A stretch of 64,000 nucleotides of DNA from Thermoanaerobacterales bacterium (GTDB lineage: Bacteria; Bacillota; Thermosediminibacteria; Thermosediminibacterales; Tepidanaerobacteraceae), in assembly GCA_012840135.1 (NCBI GenBank), contig DUMA01000003.1:1-64000 (forward strand). Direction: 5' to 3'. Under the pieces are notes generated by a model. The model did not search any database. It was not told the DNA's origin and saw only the letters and a list, made by a program, of their open reading frames with translations. How positions within the stretch are numbered: position 1 is the stretch's first letter; the number at the start of each line of letters is the position of its first letter. Below are positions 39,947 through 48,433 of the stretch, piece by piece. Position numbers and translations under genes: made by a program.

Positions 39947-40462
39947 ATGGCTGTATCGGATTATATTGCAATCATAAACAACTTTTTATCTGTAAATCTT
40001 GATAGGGTTTTGCTGGCGCTTACGGTGGTTTCGCTTTTTACATTGGTGGTATTCATATCCGTCAATGTAAAATTATCCGCTGTGACCAGGAGATATGATC
40101 AGCTCATGAGCGGAATGGAAGGTAAAAATCTTGAGCAGCTGCTCATGGACCACATGGCGGATGTGGGGAAGGTAAAAGCTGATATGGAAAGATTAAAAGA
40201 CAAGGTTCAGGAGCTTGAAAAAGAAGGCAGGCTGGCCGTTAAAAAAATTTATATGAAAAGATACAATGCTTTCCCGGATATGGGCAGTGATTTGAGCTTT
40301 TCGGTGATTTTTTTGAACGATCACAACACCGGGGTTATCATCACCAGCATATATGCCAGGGATGAAAATAGGGTTTACCTCAAGCCGGTGGTCAACGGCA
40401 GCTGCGAATACTCCCTTTCGCCAGAAGAAAGGGAAATTTTAGCTGCAGCCACCAGTGGATAA
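39947..40462 (+). CDS. DUF4446 protein, single membrane anchor
   Basis: 171-residue protein with one N-terminal membrane helix (VLLALTVVSLFTLVVFISV), a coiled-coil stretch (VKADMERLKDKVQELEKEG) and a C-terminal DUF4446 domain with RYNAFPDMGSDLSFSVIFL. The function is unknown; the family is often found in the origin region of Clostridia. I start at ATG 39947 behind GGAGGAATT, dropping a 22-residue upstream reading. Confidence 0.82.
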   Translation: MAVSDYIAIINNFLSVNLDRVLLALTVVSLFTLVVFISVNVKLSAVTRRYDQLMSGMEGKNLEQLLMDHMADVGKVKADMERLKDKVQELEKEGRLAVKKIYMKRYNAFPDMGSDLSFSVIFLNDHNTGVIITSIYARDENRVYLKPVVNGSCEYSLSPEEREILAAATSG

Positions 40463-40476
40463 TTTTTACTTGAGAG

Positions 40477-40504
40477 GAAGGAATTTTAATATACAATGTA
40501 GAAA
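40477..40504 (+). promoter_or_regulatory. possible sigma-H-like promoter before the M23 peptidase
   Basis: GAAGGAATT at 40477-40485, 12 bases, then GTAGAAA at 40498-40504. The -35 fits the sigma-H consensus; the -10 has GAAA instead of GAAT. It lies 40 bases before the peptidase start. Confidence 0.3.
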
Positions 40505-40543
40505 ATATAAATGTATTTTCCCAGGAGGTGGTGATGAACGGGA

Positions 40544-41455
40544 GTGAAAAAAAGGAAAGAAAAAGCCTTTACTTTAATGATTGTGCCACATTCGGGAAGA
40601 TCCATTCTTTCTATTTCCATTCCAATCATCATTCTCAAGATTATCGGGGGGCTAATGGCGGGGATCGTGGCGGTTGCTGCAATATATGCTGTTAATTTCT
40701 CTATTTCCTACAGGGAGATGAAAGCTAGCAACCAGGATCTCGCGGTCAAGGCCAGGGATTACAACAAATTACAGCAGCAGCTCGATTATTTTGTGAAAAA
40801 GACGCAAACCCTGGAAGAAAAGATGCAGAGCCTTGAAAAACTGGACAACGACCTCAGAAATCTCCTGAAAAATGATCCTGCCTTAAAAAAAAACATTGAC
40901 TTAAAGCAAGAATCCTATAGCACCAATTATATGCTGGCATCCAGAGGCGACATAGACCGTGAAAAGGCCATGCGGGACCTGCAGATTCTGGAGTCCAAGC
41001 TGCCTCAGCAGGAGCAAAGCCTTAAGGAATTAAAAAATGCAGTGATTCAGAGGAACCAGCGTCTGGCTTCAACTCCATCCATATGGCCTGTTGCCGGCAG
41101 GATAACTTCGGATTTCGGATACAGGAGATCACCTTTTGGTTCCAGGAGGGAATTCCATGACGGGCTGGATATTGCGGCTCCTTACGGCACTCCAATACGT
41201 GCGGCGGCTGATGGCATGGTCGTCTTCACCGGTTACAGGCAGGGGTACGGAAACATGGTCACCATAAGCCACGGCTATGGCATTGAAACATCTTACGGTC
41301 ATACCTCCAAAATCCTCGTTAAAAGGGGCCAGAAGGTTAAAAAAGGTCAGGTAATTGCGAAAGTAGGGAATACCGGACGGAGCACAGGACCTCATGTGCA
41401 CTACATGGTCAGCGTAAATGGAGGGCTTAAAAATCCAACCAACTATTTACAGTAA
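40544..41455 (+). CDS. membrane-anchored M23 peptidase
   Basis: 303 residues: a basic N-terminus, one membrane helix (LMAGIVAVAAIYAVNF), a coiled coil (about residues 70-160) and a C-terminal LytM/M23 domain. Zn-binding residues are H and D in EFHDGLDIAAPYG and the HVH in GPHVHYMV. Such enzymes cut peptidoglycan cross-bridges; SpoIIQ and other sporulation proteins have the same plan. It is followed 11 bases later by a bactofilin gene, a recurrent pairing. The GTG start is preferred; an overlapping ATG at 40533 is out of frame. Confidence 0.87.
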   Translation: MKKRKEKAFTLMIVPHSGRSILSISIPIIILKIIGGLMAGIVAVAAIYAVNFSISYREMKASNQDLAVKARDYNKLQQQLDYFVKKTQTLEEKMQSLEKLDNDLRNLLKNDPALKKNIDLKQESYSTNYMLASRGDIDREKAMRDLQILESKLPQQEQSLKELKNAVIQRNQRLASTPSIWPVAGRITSDFGYRRSPFGSRREFHDGLDIAAPYGTPIRAAADGMVVFTGYRQGYGNMVTISHGYGIETSYGHTSKILVKRGQKVKKGQVIAKVGNTGRSTGPHVHYMVSVNGGLKNPTNYLQ

Positions 41456-41466
41456 GGAGGAAGGCG

Positions 41467-41877
41467 ATGTTCGGAAAGAAAACCGAGGGGGCATCTTTAA
41501 GTATGGACAAGGTTGATACTATTCTTGGTTCCGGCACGGAATTCAACGGCAAAATTAAGGCGGCCGGTATTCTCAGGATCGAAGGAAAGGTCGAGGGAGA
41601 AATTGAAAGCACCGGTGATGTCATCATAACCGAAAACGGCGTGGTGAATGCTGATATAAAAGCCCGCCATGCGGTCATAGCTGGTACATATAGCGGAAAT
41701 GTGTGGCTGGAGGGAAAGATAGAGATCAGGTCCACCGGCAAAGTGATTGGAGATATAAAGGTGGCCAGCATCGTGATAGAGGACGGAGGCCTGTTGGAAG
41801 GAAAGTGCGAGATGCAGAACAGGGCTCATGAAAAGGGTTTAAAGCTGGTAAAAAATGAACAAAAAGCTGCAAATTAA
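41467..41877 (+). CDS. bactofilin (polymer-forming cytoskeletal protein)
   Basis: 136-residue bactofilin. The central beta-helix shows repeated hydrophobic-glycine steps (FNGKIKAAGILRIEGKVEGE, then NADIKARHAVIAGTYSGNV). Disordered ends flank it. Bactofilins polymerise without nucleotides and localise wall enzymes. The adjacent M23 peptidase fits that role. AAGGAGGAAGGCG precedes the ATG, and an intrinsic terminator overlaps the stop. Confidence 0.9.
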   Translation: MFGKKTEGASLSMDKVDTILGSGTEFNGKIKAAGILRIEGKVEGEIESTGDVIITENGVVNADIKARHAVIAGTYSGNVWLEGKIEIRSTGKVIGDIKVASIVIEDGGLLEGKCEMQNRAHEKGLKLVKNEQKAAN

Positions 41878-41900
41878 CCCAACGAAAGTTGGGTTTTCTT
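41876..41900 (+). terminator. terminator of the peptidase-bactofilin unit
   Basis: Perfect stem AACCCAAC/GTTGGGTT with a GAAA tetraloop followed by TTCTTTT. It begins at the bactofilin stop codon. Confidence 0.9.
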
Positions 41901-41920
41901 TTAGCGGACAAGGGGGCGTC

Positions 41921-42805
41921 ATGAAAACATTATATATAGTAAATCCAGTGGCAGGCAGGAGAAAAAGCCTGAAGATCTGGAATACCATCAAAGAATATAT
42001 AAAGTCCGATTTTGATTTTGTATTTACCGAAGCTCCAGGAGAGGCCACGCAAATTGCATCCAGAGCCCGAAGCCAGAACTTTACCAGAGTTGTGGCAGTA
42101 GGCGGTGACGGCACTATATGTGAAGTGGCCAACGGGCTTGCACTTTCCGATGTAGAACTGGGTATAATTCCTGCAGGGACCGGCAATGATTTTGCAAGGA
42201 CCATCGGAATACCTCCGGACCCTGTAAAAGCATTGGATGTGCTTGAACGGGGTTGTCCCGGCTATATCGACCTGGGCAGGCATGAAAAAGGTTTTTTTAT
42301 TAATGTGGCTGGGGTGGGGCTCGATGCCGAAGTGGCCAGAGCTGTAAATGAGGATGTGAAATTTCTGACAGGAACGCCTGCCTATTTATATGCCCTTGCC
42401 GTGACACTTTTGCGTTTTTCGCCCAGAAAAGCCGTGATTGAAATAGATGGCAGAAAAATACATAGGAAATTGTGGCTGATAGCGGTGGGAAACGCAAAGT
42501 TTTACGGCGGAGGGATGATGATCTGTCCCGATGCTGTGGTGGACGATGGGCTTTTCGAAGTATGTATTGTGAATGATATAAGCCGCATGGAAATAATGAA
42601 GTTTTTACCAAAGATCTTCAGCGGTGGCCATAAAAACCATCCCGCTTTTGAAGTTTTCAGGGGAAAGCAGGTCAGGATAGATATGGATGTGCCCACCGCG
42701 GCCCATGCCGATGGGGACTCAATCGGCTTTTCACCGGTAAATTTTTCCATATTCCCCGGGGCTCTGAAGGTGATAGGGAATAATTTTACTCACTTCCGAG
42801 GATAA
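41921..42805 (+). CDS. diacylglycerol/lipid kinase, YegS/BmrU family
   Basis: 294-residue lipid kinase. The nucleotide-binding GGDGT motif is AVGGDGTICEVANGL, and the N-terminus is MKTLYIVNPVAGRRKSLKIW. A conserved PAGTGNDFARTIG follows. Relatives phosphorylate diacylglycerol or related lipids at the membrane. I start at ATG 41921 behind AAGGGGG; the longer reading from 41855 runs through the upstream terminator. Confidence 0.9.
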   Translation: MKTLYIVNPVAGRRKSLKIWNTIKEYIKSDFDFVFTEAPGEATQIASRARSQNFTRVVAVGGDGTICEVANGLALSDVELGIIPAGTGNDFARTIGIPPDPVKALDVLERGCPGYIDLGRHEKGFFINVAGVGLDAEVARAVNEDVKFLTGTPAYLYALAVTLLRFSPRKAVIEIDGRKIHRKLWLIAVGNAKFYGGGMMICPDAVVDDGLFEVCIVNDISRMEIMKFLPKIFSGGHKNHPAFEVFRGKQVRIDMDVPTAAHADGDSIGFSPVNFSIFPGALKVIGNNFTHFRG

Positions 42806-42828
42806 TAAAAATGGCGGAGGTGGTAAAA

Positions 42829-43125
42829 ATGACCCGGGTTATTGCCCTGGAAGACGGCCTGGAGGATATTGGCGAGTATTTGCGGAGCAGGGGATATAAG
42901 ACGGTGTCCTGGGGAGAACCCAATACGGTGATAGATGCCGTGGTATATACCGGAAGGAAGCTGGAAAATATTTATGAAACTACTTACAACAGGATAATAG
43001 ACCCGCTGTCGGGAGATACCGGCGAGGAATATCCGTACGGGGTGCTGCTGGTAAACGCCCAGGACAGAACGCCGGAAGAAATTTATGAGATTATAAAAAA
43101 CCGGGTTTACGAGCATTTCATTTAA
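42829..43125 (+). CDS. YkuS family (UPF0180) protein, first copy
   Basis: 98-residue protein starting MTRVIALEDGLEDIGEYLRS, the YkuS pattern of a short alpha/beta fold with a conserved DAVVYTG-like step. The function is unknown. GGAGGTGGT precedes ATG 42829. It has a C-terminal extension compared with the following paralogue. Confidence 0.75.
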   Translation: MTRVIALEDGLEDIGEYLRSRGYKTVSWGEPNTVIDAVVYTGRKLENIYETTYNRIIDPLSGDTGEEYPYGVLLVNAQDRTPEEIYEIIKNRVYEHFI

Positions 43126-43138
43126 AAGGAGTGGGCAC

Positions 43139-43369
43139 ATGAAGAAGACCGTTGCGGTAGATGATTCTCTTTCTCCTATAAAGAGGACCCTGGAGCGGGA
43201 GGGTTACAGCATAACCCGCATGGGCGACATAAAGGCCGATGCCATCATCGTCAGCGGCATCGATGATAATTTCATGGGGATGGAAGACGTGATGCAGAAT
43301 ATACCCATCATCAATGCCCAGGGCAAAACTGCGGAGCAGATCGTGGAAGAGTTGAAGGCAAAACTGTAA
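43139..43369 (+). CDS. YkuS family (UPF0180) protein, second copy
   Basis: 76-residue YkuS protein (KKTVAVDDSLSPIKRTLERE, then DAIIVSGIDDNFMGMED). It lies 13 bases behind the first copy with AAAAGGAGTG as ribosome site, so the pair is co-translated. The function is unknown. A terminator follows 53 bases after the stop. Confidence 0.8.
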   Translation: MKKTVAVDDSLSPIKRTLEREGYSITRMGDIKADAIIVSGIDDNFMGMEDVMQNIPIINAQGKTAEQIVEELKAKL

Positions 43370-43422
43370 GTTTCGGTCGTTCCATAATACATGCGGGCTA
43401 AGTGAGTTTGGAAACGGTCTGA

Positions 43423-43450
43423 GGAATTGCTGCGAGGCAATTCCTTTTTT
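43423..43450 (+). terminator. terminator after the ykuS pair
   Basis: Perfect stem GGAATTGC/GCAATTCC with a six-base loop and six T. It separates the plus-strand genes from the convergent yyaC gene. Confidence 0.9.
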
Positions 43451-43479
43451 GACGTGCATGTACCGCGAGACTGCCTGCA

Positions 43480-44049
43480 TCATCCGCTGAAAAATCTTAA
43501 AAGCCCCTTTTTTATTCCTTCTGCAATGATTTCTGCCATTTTCATGACCAGATAGAGGCGGGTATTTTGCAGCACGAAGTATTCCATAAAACCGCCCACA
43601 TTTACGATGCCTGTGACGTGGAAATTACCCACCGGCGGCAGGTCCTTGTTGACTCCGGCTCCCGGTTTTATGGAGCCCCGGGCAAGCTTTATAGTCCCCA
43701 CATTTTCGGAGCGGCCCAGGGAAGCATCTATGGCGATGATAAATGGGTCCTTATATTTTTCATTTATTTCATCCAGCACTTTTGCCAGATTCCCGGCATG
43801 GACAGGCTCTGACAGTGTTCCCAGCACCCTGGCATGGCTGCAGTTGTTTTTCAGCATCTGTCCCACCAGGGGCCCCAGGGAATCGCCCGTAGAGCGATCC
43901 GTTCCTATGCAAAGAATAATCATCGGTGAAGGTGTATAAGTTTCGCGGAGCATTCTGAAAAAGTATTCCGAAAAAATTTCCGGAGCACACGGAGAGTCGA
44001 TGTGAACTCTGAGCTCCCATGGCTTTGTGATCGGGTTTTCCAGAAGCAT
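43480..44049 (-). CDS. yyaC: spore protease YyaC
   Basis: 189-residue protein of the YyaC family, related in fold to the germination protease. Recognisable parts are ILCIGTDRSTGDSLGPLVG, LGTLSEPVHAGNL, IAIDASLGRSENVGTI and FHVTGIVNVGGFMEYFVLQN. The gene is a marker of endospore formers and sits near spo0J in Bacillus. It is transcribed opposite to its neighbours behind CAGGAGG. Confidence 0.9.
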   Translation of the reverse strand: MLLENPITKPWELRVHIDSPCAPEIFSEYFFRMLRETYTPSPMIILCIGTDRSTGDSLGPLVGQMLKNNCSHARVLGTLSEPVHAGNLAKVLDEINEKYKDPFIIAIDASLGRSENVGTIKLARGSIKPGAGVNKDLPPVGNFHVTGIVNVGGFMEYFVLQNTRLYLVMKMAEIIAEGIKKGLLRFFSG

Positions 44050-44191
44050 GATTTTCCTCCTGCAGCTTTGGTTAATATGATTATATGTGATTCCATAATT
44101 TAGTATTCCTTAGAATTATGTGTCATATTTGCGGACTTTAATCATAATATGTTCTGAATGGGTTTGCTTTGTCTGTCAGGAGGATATGGCC

Positions 44192-45232
44192 ATGAGCTTT
44201 AAGAATCAGCTTGAACTGGGTTTTATATATGCGGGCACTCTCATAGGAGCGGGGTTTGCATCGGGCCAGGAAATAATGCGCTTTTTTACAGTTTACGGCA
44301 AGATGGGTCTGGCAGGCATTGCTGTAACATGCGCTGCCTTCTTTTTTCTAGGGAGCTTCACCCTATACCTTTCCATAAAAAATCAGTCGGTCTCCATAAG
44401 GGATATAATGCTGCCCTTTTCCGGAGAAAATCTCATGCTGCTTTTTGAGTTTATATCGGACCTGTTCCTGCTGGGAGGCTATTATATCATGCTCTCGGGG
44501 TGTGGAGCGGTGCTCTGGGAGAGCGTGAAAGTTCCTTATCTGCCGACCGTTGCTTTTCTTTGCATGGGCTGTATGCTCTGTCTGAAAAAAGGTACAGGAG
44601 GTCTTGCAGGATTTAATAAAATGATAGTGCCGGTGATGGTGATTTTGACTTTATTTATAAGCTGCCGCAGCCTGGCGGGGTTAAATGACATATCTTCCCT
44701 TATGGAAGCGGTGCAGCCGGCCAAAAGAGGATGGTTTTTTTCCGCAGCGGTTTATGTGAGTTTCAACATGACATCGGCATGTGTGGTCCTGTCATCTCTG
44801 GGGACTTATACCGAAAAACCGCAGGAAGCCTTTGGAGCCAGCTTCATAGCATCCTGCATTATATACGTCATGGCAACTTTATTGTATCTCATGACTTCGG
44901 CCTATTTCCCGGAACTTTCCGGGGTGGAGATACCGCTCATGTACATAGCCTCGACTTTCGGCAAAAACCTGCACTGGGCTGCTGTCATCATATTGCTCTG
45001 CGCCATGCTGACCACTGCCCTCTCTTTTGGTTTTGCCTTCGCACAAAGCATATCCAGCAAGTTCCGGATAAGTTTTGATAATGCCCTGCTCTGCCTCTTT
45101 ATGGGCGCCCCTCTTTCCAGTTTGGGTTTTTCCGACCTGATAGGTTATGTCTACCCTTTATTCGGAATTATCGGGATTTTTTTTGCATTTTTGCTTATGT
45201 GCAGAAGGTTTTTCGGTTTTAAGATAGAATGA
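44192..45232 (+). CDS. YkvI-like membrane transporter
   Basis: About 346 residues with around ten membrane segments. The N-terminal LGFIYAGTLIGAGFASGQEI is the first broken helix typical of the APC/BCCT-like fold in YkvI proteins. The substrate is unknown. I start at ATG 44192, eight bases behind CAGGAGG. It is divergent from yyaC. Confidence 0.8.
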   Translation: MSFKNQLELGFIYAGTLIGAGFASGQEIMRFFTVYGKMGLAGIAVTCAAFFFLGSFTLYLSIKNQSVSIRDIMLPFSGENLMLLFEFISDLFLLGGYYIMLSGCGAVLWESVKVPYLPTVAFLCMGCMLCLKKGTGGLAGFNKMIVPVMVILTLFISCRSLAGLNDISSLMEAVQPAKRGWFFSAAVYVSFNMTSACVVLSSLGTYTEKPQEAFGASFIASCIIYVMATLLYLMTSAYFPELSGVEIPLMYIASTFGKNLHWAAVIILLCAMLTTALSFGFAFAQSISSKFRISFDNALLCLFMGAPLSSLGFSDLIGYVYPLFGIIGIFFAFLLMCRRFFGFKIE

Positions 45233-45381
45233 TATAATATATATTTGAATAAATGGTCTGATACGGGAAGTCGGGACGAGGGATTTGCAGGTGGCAAATA
45301 TGATTTTATCCGACGCATCCGACATGGGGCATATAATTAGAGTGAGGTGAAAGTCAGCTGGCGATCGGGCCATGAACATAC

Positions 45382-45957
45382 ATGCTTAAATGTCTCCTGT
45401 GTCCGATTTATGGCATATACGGTATGGTTGAAGATTTGATGGCGGAAGGCAGGAAATTGATGAATCTTGGGGATTATGACGGGGCAAGAGACCTCTTCAA
45501 TGAATTGATAAGCCGTGAGCCCGACAATGCAGAGGCTTACAACAAACTGGGCGTCATCTGCGCCCGGCAGCGGGATTTTGAAGAAGCAAAAAAGTGTTTT
45601 TTAAAAGCCCTGGAACTCAAGGCTGATTTTTCATCGGCGGCCAGCAATCTGGGCAATATCTTTTTTGAAACCGGAGATCTCGATAAAGCCGAGGAGTATT
45701 ACAAAAAAGCAGCGGCTATGGACCCCGACAACCCCGTGCCGTATAACAATCTGGCGGTGATCTATAAAAAACAGAAAAAAATAGACAAATACGTGAGTTT
45801 CTATAAAAAGTCCATAAGCCTGGAAAGCCGCCGCCAGGGCAACTATTTTGACAGTTCTGGCATGAGTGAATCATACAAGCCGGTTTACGGAAGGTACTGG
45901 TGGTTGTTAGGTGCAATAATCGCGGTGATAATGTACTTCCTTCTGTCGGGGAGGTGA
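45382..45957 (+). CDS. TPR protein with a C-terminal membrane anchor
   Basis: Up to 191 residues. Three tetratricopeptide repeats are visible (MNLGDYDGARDLFNELISRE; AYNKLGVICARQRDFEEAKK; AASNLGNIFFETGDLDKAEE), then one membrane helix (WLLGAIIAVIMYFLLSG) at the very end. The soluble part would face the cytoplasm if the tail anchor is used. No ribosome site is clear; ATG 45424 is an alternative start. The DUF5711 gene follows in four bases, so the two proteins may work together. Confidence 0.75.
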   Translation: MLKCLLCPIYGIYGMVEDLMAEGRKLMNLGDYDGARDLFNELISREPDNAEAYNKLGVICARQRDFEEAKKCFLKALELKADFSSAASNLGNIFFETGDLDKAEEYYKKAAAMDPDNPVPYNNLAVIYKKQKKIDKYVSFYKKSISLESRRQGNYFDSSGMSESYKPVYGRYWWLLGAIIAVIMYFLLSGR

Positions 45958-45961
45958 AAGG

Positions 45962-47050
45962 ATGAGCCGCAAAAATCCCGCCGATAAAATGGTTTTCAGC
46001 GGGATTTTACTGGTGATGGTGCTGGGAATGATGATTATCATGGATTCAACACCCATAGACCTGTCAAAAAACGCCCTTTCGAAAACTCAAGAAATCCGTG
46101 AAGTTCTGAGTCTTCCCGGAAAAATGGCCTGGGCCGGCGATGACGGCTTCTTCAATTTTGACAGGGGCATTATAAGGAAGCTGGACGGTGGCGGCAGAGT
46201 GATCTGGGAAAAGGGGCTGGAGGGAGATGATCTGCTGTGGATGGGACCGGGGGGCTTTGTGGTGCATCGCGACAACAGCCTGGAACTCTGGAACGAGGCG
46301 GGAGAACTGAATTTTAAGAAAGACAACTTTCTTGAGGAACCAGCCGTACTGAGCTTTGAAGGGGATTTCCTGCTGATTGGCGGCAAAATCAAAGGCAGGG
46401 AATACGCATCTGTCCTGAATAAAAAAGGGGTGGTTCTGTGGTTGATCCCCGCGGAAGGGCGCATAATTTCGGGGCGGGCCGCAAAGACCGGATCTCATGC
46501 TGTGCTCATTACAATGGATGACACCCTGAAAAGTAAAATGGCCCTGGTGAATGCTGAAGGCGATGTCCTGTGGAAGAAAGATTGGCCTGTCATGATACTC
46601 CTGGCCGGGATAACGCCCGATGGAGTGGTAGCAGTGGCCGAGGACAGGGCTATCAAGGCCAGTTTTGACGGCGGGACATTGCGGGAGCGGAGGTTCGAAG
46701 ATGCCATTTTCCGCGCCGACATAGGGCAGGATGGCTACATGCTGGTGGCTGTAAGGAAAAAGGAGGCAAAACTGGCTTTTGGCCAGCGGCCTGAAATAAT
46801 CATGCTGGATCCGGAGTGCAGGGTTAAATGGTCATATGTTCTGGAAAAACAACCGCAGTCTATTAAACTTCACGGGGAATTTGCGTACGTCGTATGCGAT
46901 GATGAAGTTCTGGTGCTTTCCCGGGAAGGTTTACTTACGTCCAGCATAAAGGCCGGAAATATAAAAGGCGTAAATGTCGTCGATACCTACTGCCTTTTAA
47001 TAAACCACGATGACGCAAGCAGCGTCATTGCTATCTCCGGTAGGAGGTAA
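45962..47050 (+). CDS. DUF5711-like membrane-anchored beta-propeller protein
   Basis: 362 residues with one N-terminal membrane helix (VFSGILLVMVLGMMIIM) and an outer domain of repeating blades ending in patterns such as GRVIWEKG, KGVVLWLIP, GDVLWKKDWP and CRVKWSYVL. These are PQQ-like propeller blades. No enzymatic motif is seen; it may scaffold envelope proteins. It sits between the TPR and CvpA genes with very short gaps. Confidence 0.65.
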   Translation: MSRKNPADKMVFSGILLVMVLGMMIIMDSTPIDLSKNALSKTQEIREVLSLPGKMAWAGDDGFFNFDRGIIRKLDGGGRVIWEKGLEGDDLLWMGPGGFVVHRDNSLELWNEAGELNFKKDNFLEEPAVLSFEGDFLLIGGKIKGREYASVLNKKGVVLWLIPAEGRIISGRAAKTGSHAVLITMDDTLKSKMALVNAEGDVLWKKDWPVMILLAGITPDGVVAVAEDRAIKASFDGGTLRERRFEDAIFRADIGQDGYMLVAVRKKEAKLAFGQRPEIIMLDPECRVKWSYVLEKQPQSIKLHGEFAYVVCDDEVLVLSREGLLTSSIKAGNIKGVNVVDTYCLLINHDDASSVIAISGRR

Positions 47051-47056
47051 TGTACT

Positions 47057-47629
47057 GTGAACTGGATTGATATATTACTGCTGATAATTTTCCTGAAAAG
47101 TGCCATCGAGGGCTTTTCAAAGGGCCTGATCCTTTCCGCATTTAAGATGGCGGGAGTAATAGTGGCTCTTTATGCGGGAGTCTTCTATCGAGACTCGGTG
47201 GTAGATTTTTTAAAAAACCACTTTGCGGTGGAAACAGCCCTGAGCGTGATGCTAAATGTGCCTCGGGTTTCCGGGACTGGCATAGAAGAGGTTGGAGCCA
47301 TGGGTTTGAGCCGGATTGTCGATATGGCTCTGGGGGCTATAGGGTTTTTTATAGTATTTGCAGGGGTGCAGCTGGTGTTTATGATTCCGGCATTTTTTCT
47401 GGATAGCCTAACCAGACTTACAAACCTCACTGCCGTTAACCGGCTGCTGGGGCTTGTTTTCGGCCTGGCCAGATCCGCTCTTTGGGTGGCTCTTATATAT
47501 GCTCTCCTTTCGCCATTTTTGATGGCATGGCCTGCGGGATGGGTAACCAGAGGTTTGAACGGCTCTTACATACTGATGCACCTGAAATTTATGGAATTTA
47601 TAACGCCCGTCGTGGTAAAATTAATATGA
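47057..47629 (+). CDS. CvpA family membrane protein
   Basis: 190-residue protein with four membrane segments and the CvpA start NWIDILLLIIFLKSAIEGFSKG. CvpA proteins are linked to colicin V export in E. coli and to envelope stress elsewhere; the mechanism is unknown. GTG start behind TAGGAGG. Last gene of the TPR-DUF5711-CvpA group. Confidence 0.8.
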   Translation: MNWIDILLLIIFLKSAIEGFSKGLILSAFKMAGVIVALYAGVFYRDSVVDFLKNHFAVETALSVMLNVPRVSGTGIEEVGAMGLSRIVDMALGAIGFFIVFAGVQLVFMIPAFFLDSLTRLTNLTAVNRLLGLVFGLARSALWVALIYALLSPFLMAWPAGWVTRGLNGSYILMHLKFMEFITPVVVKLI

Positions 47630-47723
47630 TCGATAGGCAACACCCTGAGCTTTCCGTTCGACTTGTTGTTCTAAAGCTTTCGGCTATTGGATATTGAATT
47701 TTATAAAGCACAGGAGGTTTTTT

Positions 47724-48338
47724 ATGGAAGTTTTTGTGGATGCTCGAGGTAAGGCGTGTCCGGAGCCCGTCATAATGACAAAGAAGGCGCTGGATTCCAT
47801 GGAAAGCGGCTGCGTGCTCACCGCCGTAGATAATGAAATATCCAGGGACAATGTGGTGAAGCTGGCAAAGAGTCAGGGCATGCCGTTCCTGGTGAAAGAA
47901 AAGGACTGGGGATTTGAAATTACTATAGAAAAAAGCCCGCGGGAAGGTGGTATAAAAGATGCCGCGGAGGGCCTGAAGGACAAAGGTTTACATCTGCCTC
48001 CGGACAGCGATTATGTCATCCTGATTTCCAAAAATACGCTGGGTATCGGGGCTGAAGAGCTGGGGAAAATCCTTCTAAGAAATTACATGAATACCCTAAA
48101 AGAAGCATCACACCTGCCTTCCGCCATGCTTTTCGTGAACAGCGGAGTATTTCTTACCACTGAAGGTTCAGAGGTCCTGGAGACCCTGAGGGAGCTTGAA
48201 AAAATGGGCGTGGAGATTCTTTCCTGCGGCACATGCCTCGACTATTATCATCTCAAGGAAAAACTTATGGTGGGAAAAGTTACCAACATGTTCGAGATAG
48301 TGGAGAAAACCACCGGGAAGAGGACAGTTTGTCTGTAA
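47724..48338 (+). CDS. yedF: YedF-like sulfurtransferase (TusA + DsrE domains)
   Basis: 204 residues. The N-terminal TusA-like domain has VDARGKACPEPVIMTKKALD with the active Cys. The C-terminal domain is DsrE-like, with a second Cys pair in ILSCGTCLDYYHLKEKL. This fusion is annotated as a YedF protein associated with selenium metabolism. The start is ATG 47724 behind CAGGAGG. No selenium genes are adjacent; the cysteine-desulfurase-like enzyme upstream is a possible partner. Confidence 0.85.
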   Translation: MEVFVDARGKACPEPVIMTKKALDSMESGCVLTAVDNEISRDNVVKLAKSQGMPFLVKEKDWGFEITIEKSPREGGIKDAAEGLKDKGLHLPPDSDYVILISKNTLGIGAEELGKILLRNYMNTLKEASHLPSAMLFVNSGVFLTTEGSEVLETLRELEKMGVEILSCGTCLDYYHLKEKLMVGKVTNMFEIVEKTTGKRTVCL

Positions 48339-48433
48339 CGACCTGGGGCTGGCCCCGGAACGCAAGGAAAAGCTACGCTTGAACTGAATTGCGAAATCTT
48401 GCATGTAATACAAGAAAGATGGTGGTTTTTGTG

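Noticed and set aside
45233-45381. Regulatory RNA before the TPR gene
   Set aside because: Some short repeats occur, but no stable hairpin with a T tract or a known motif is visible.
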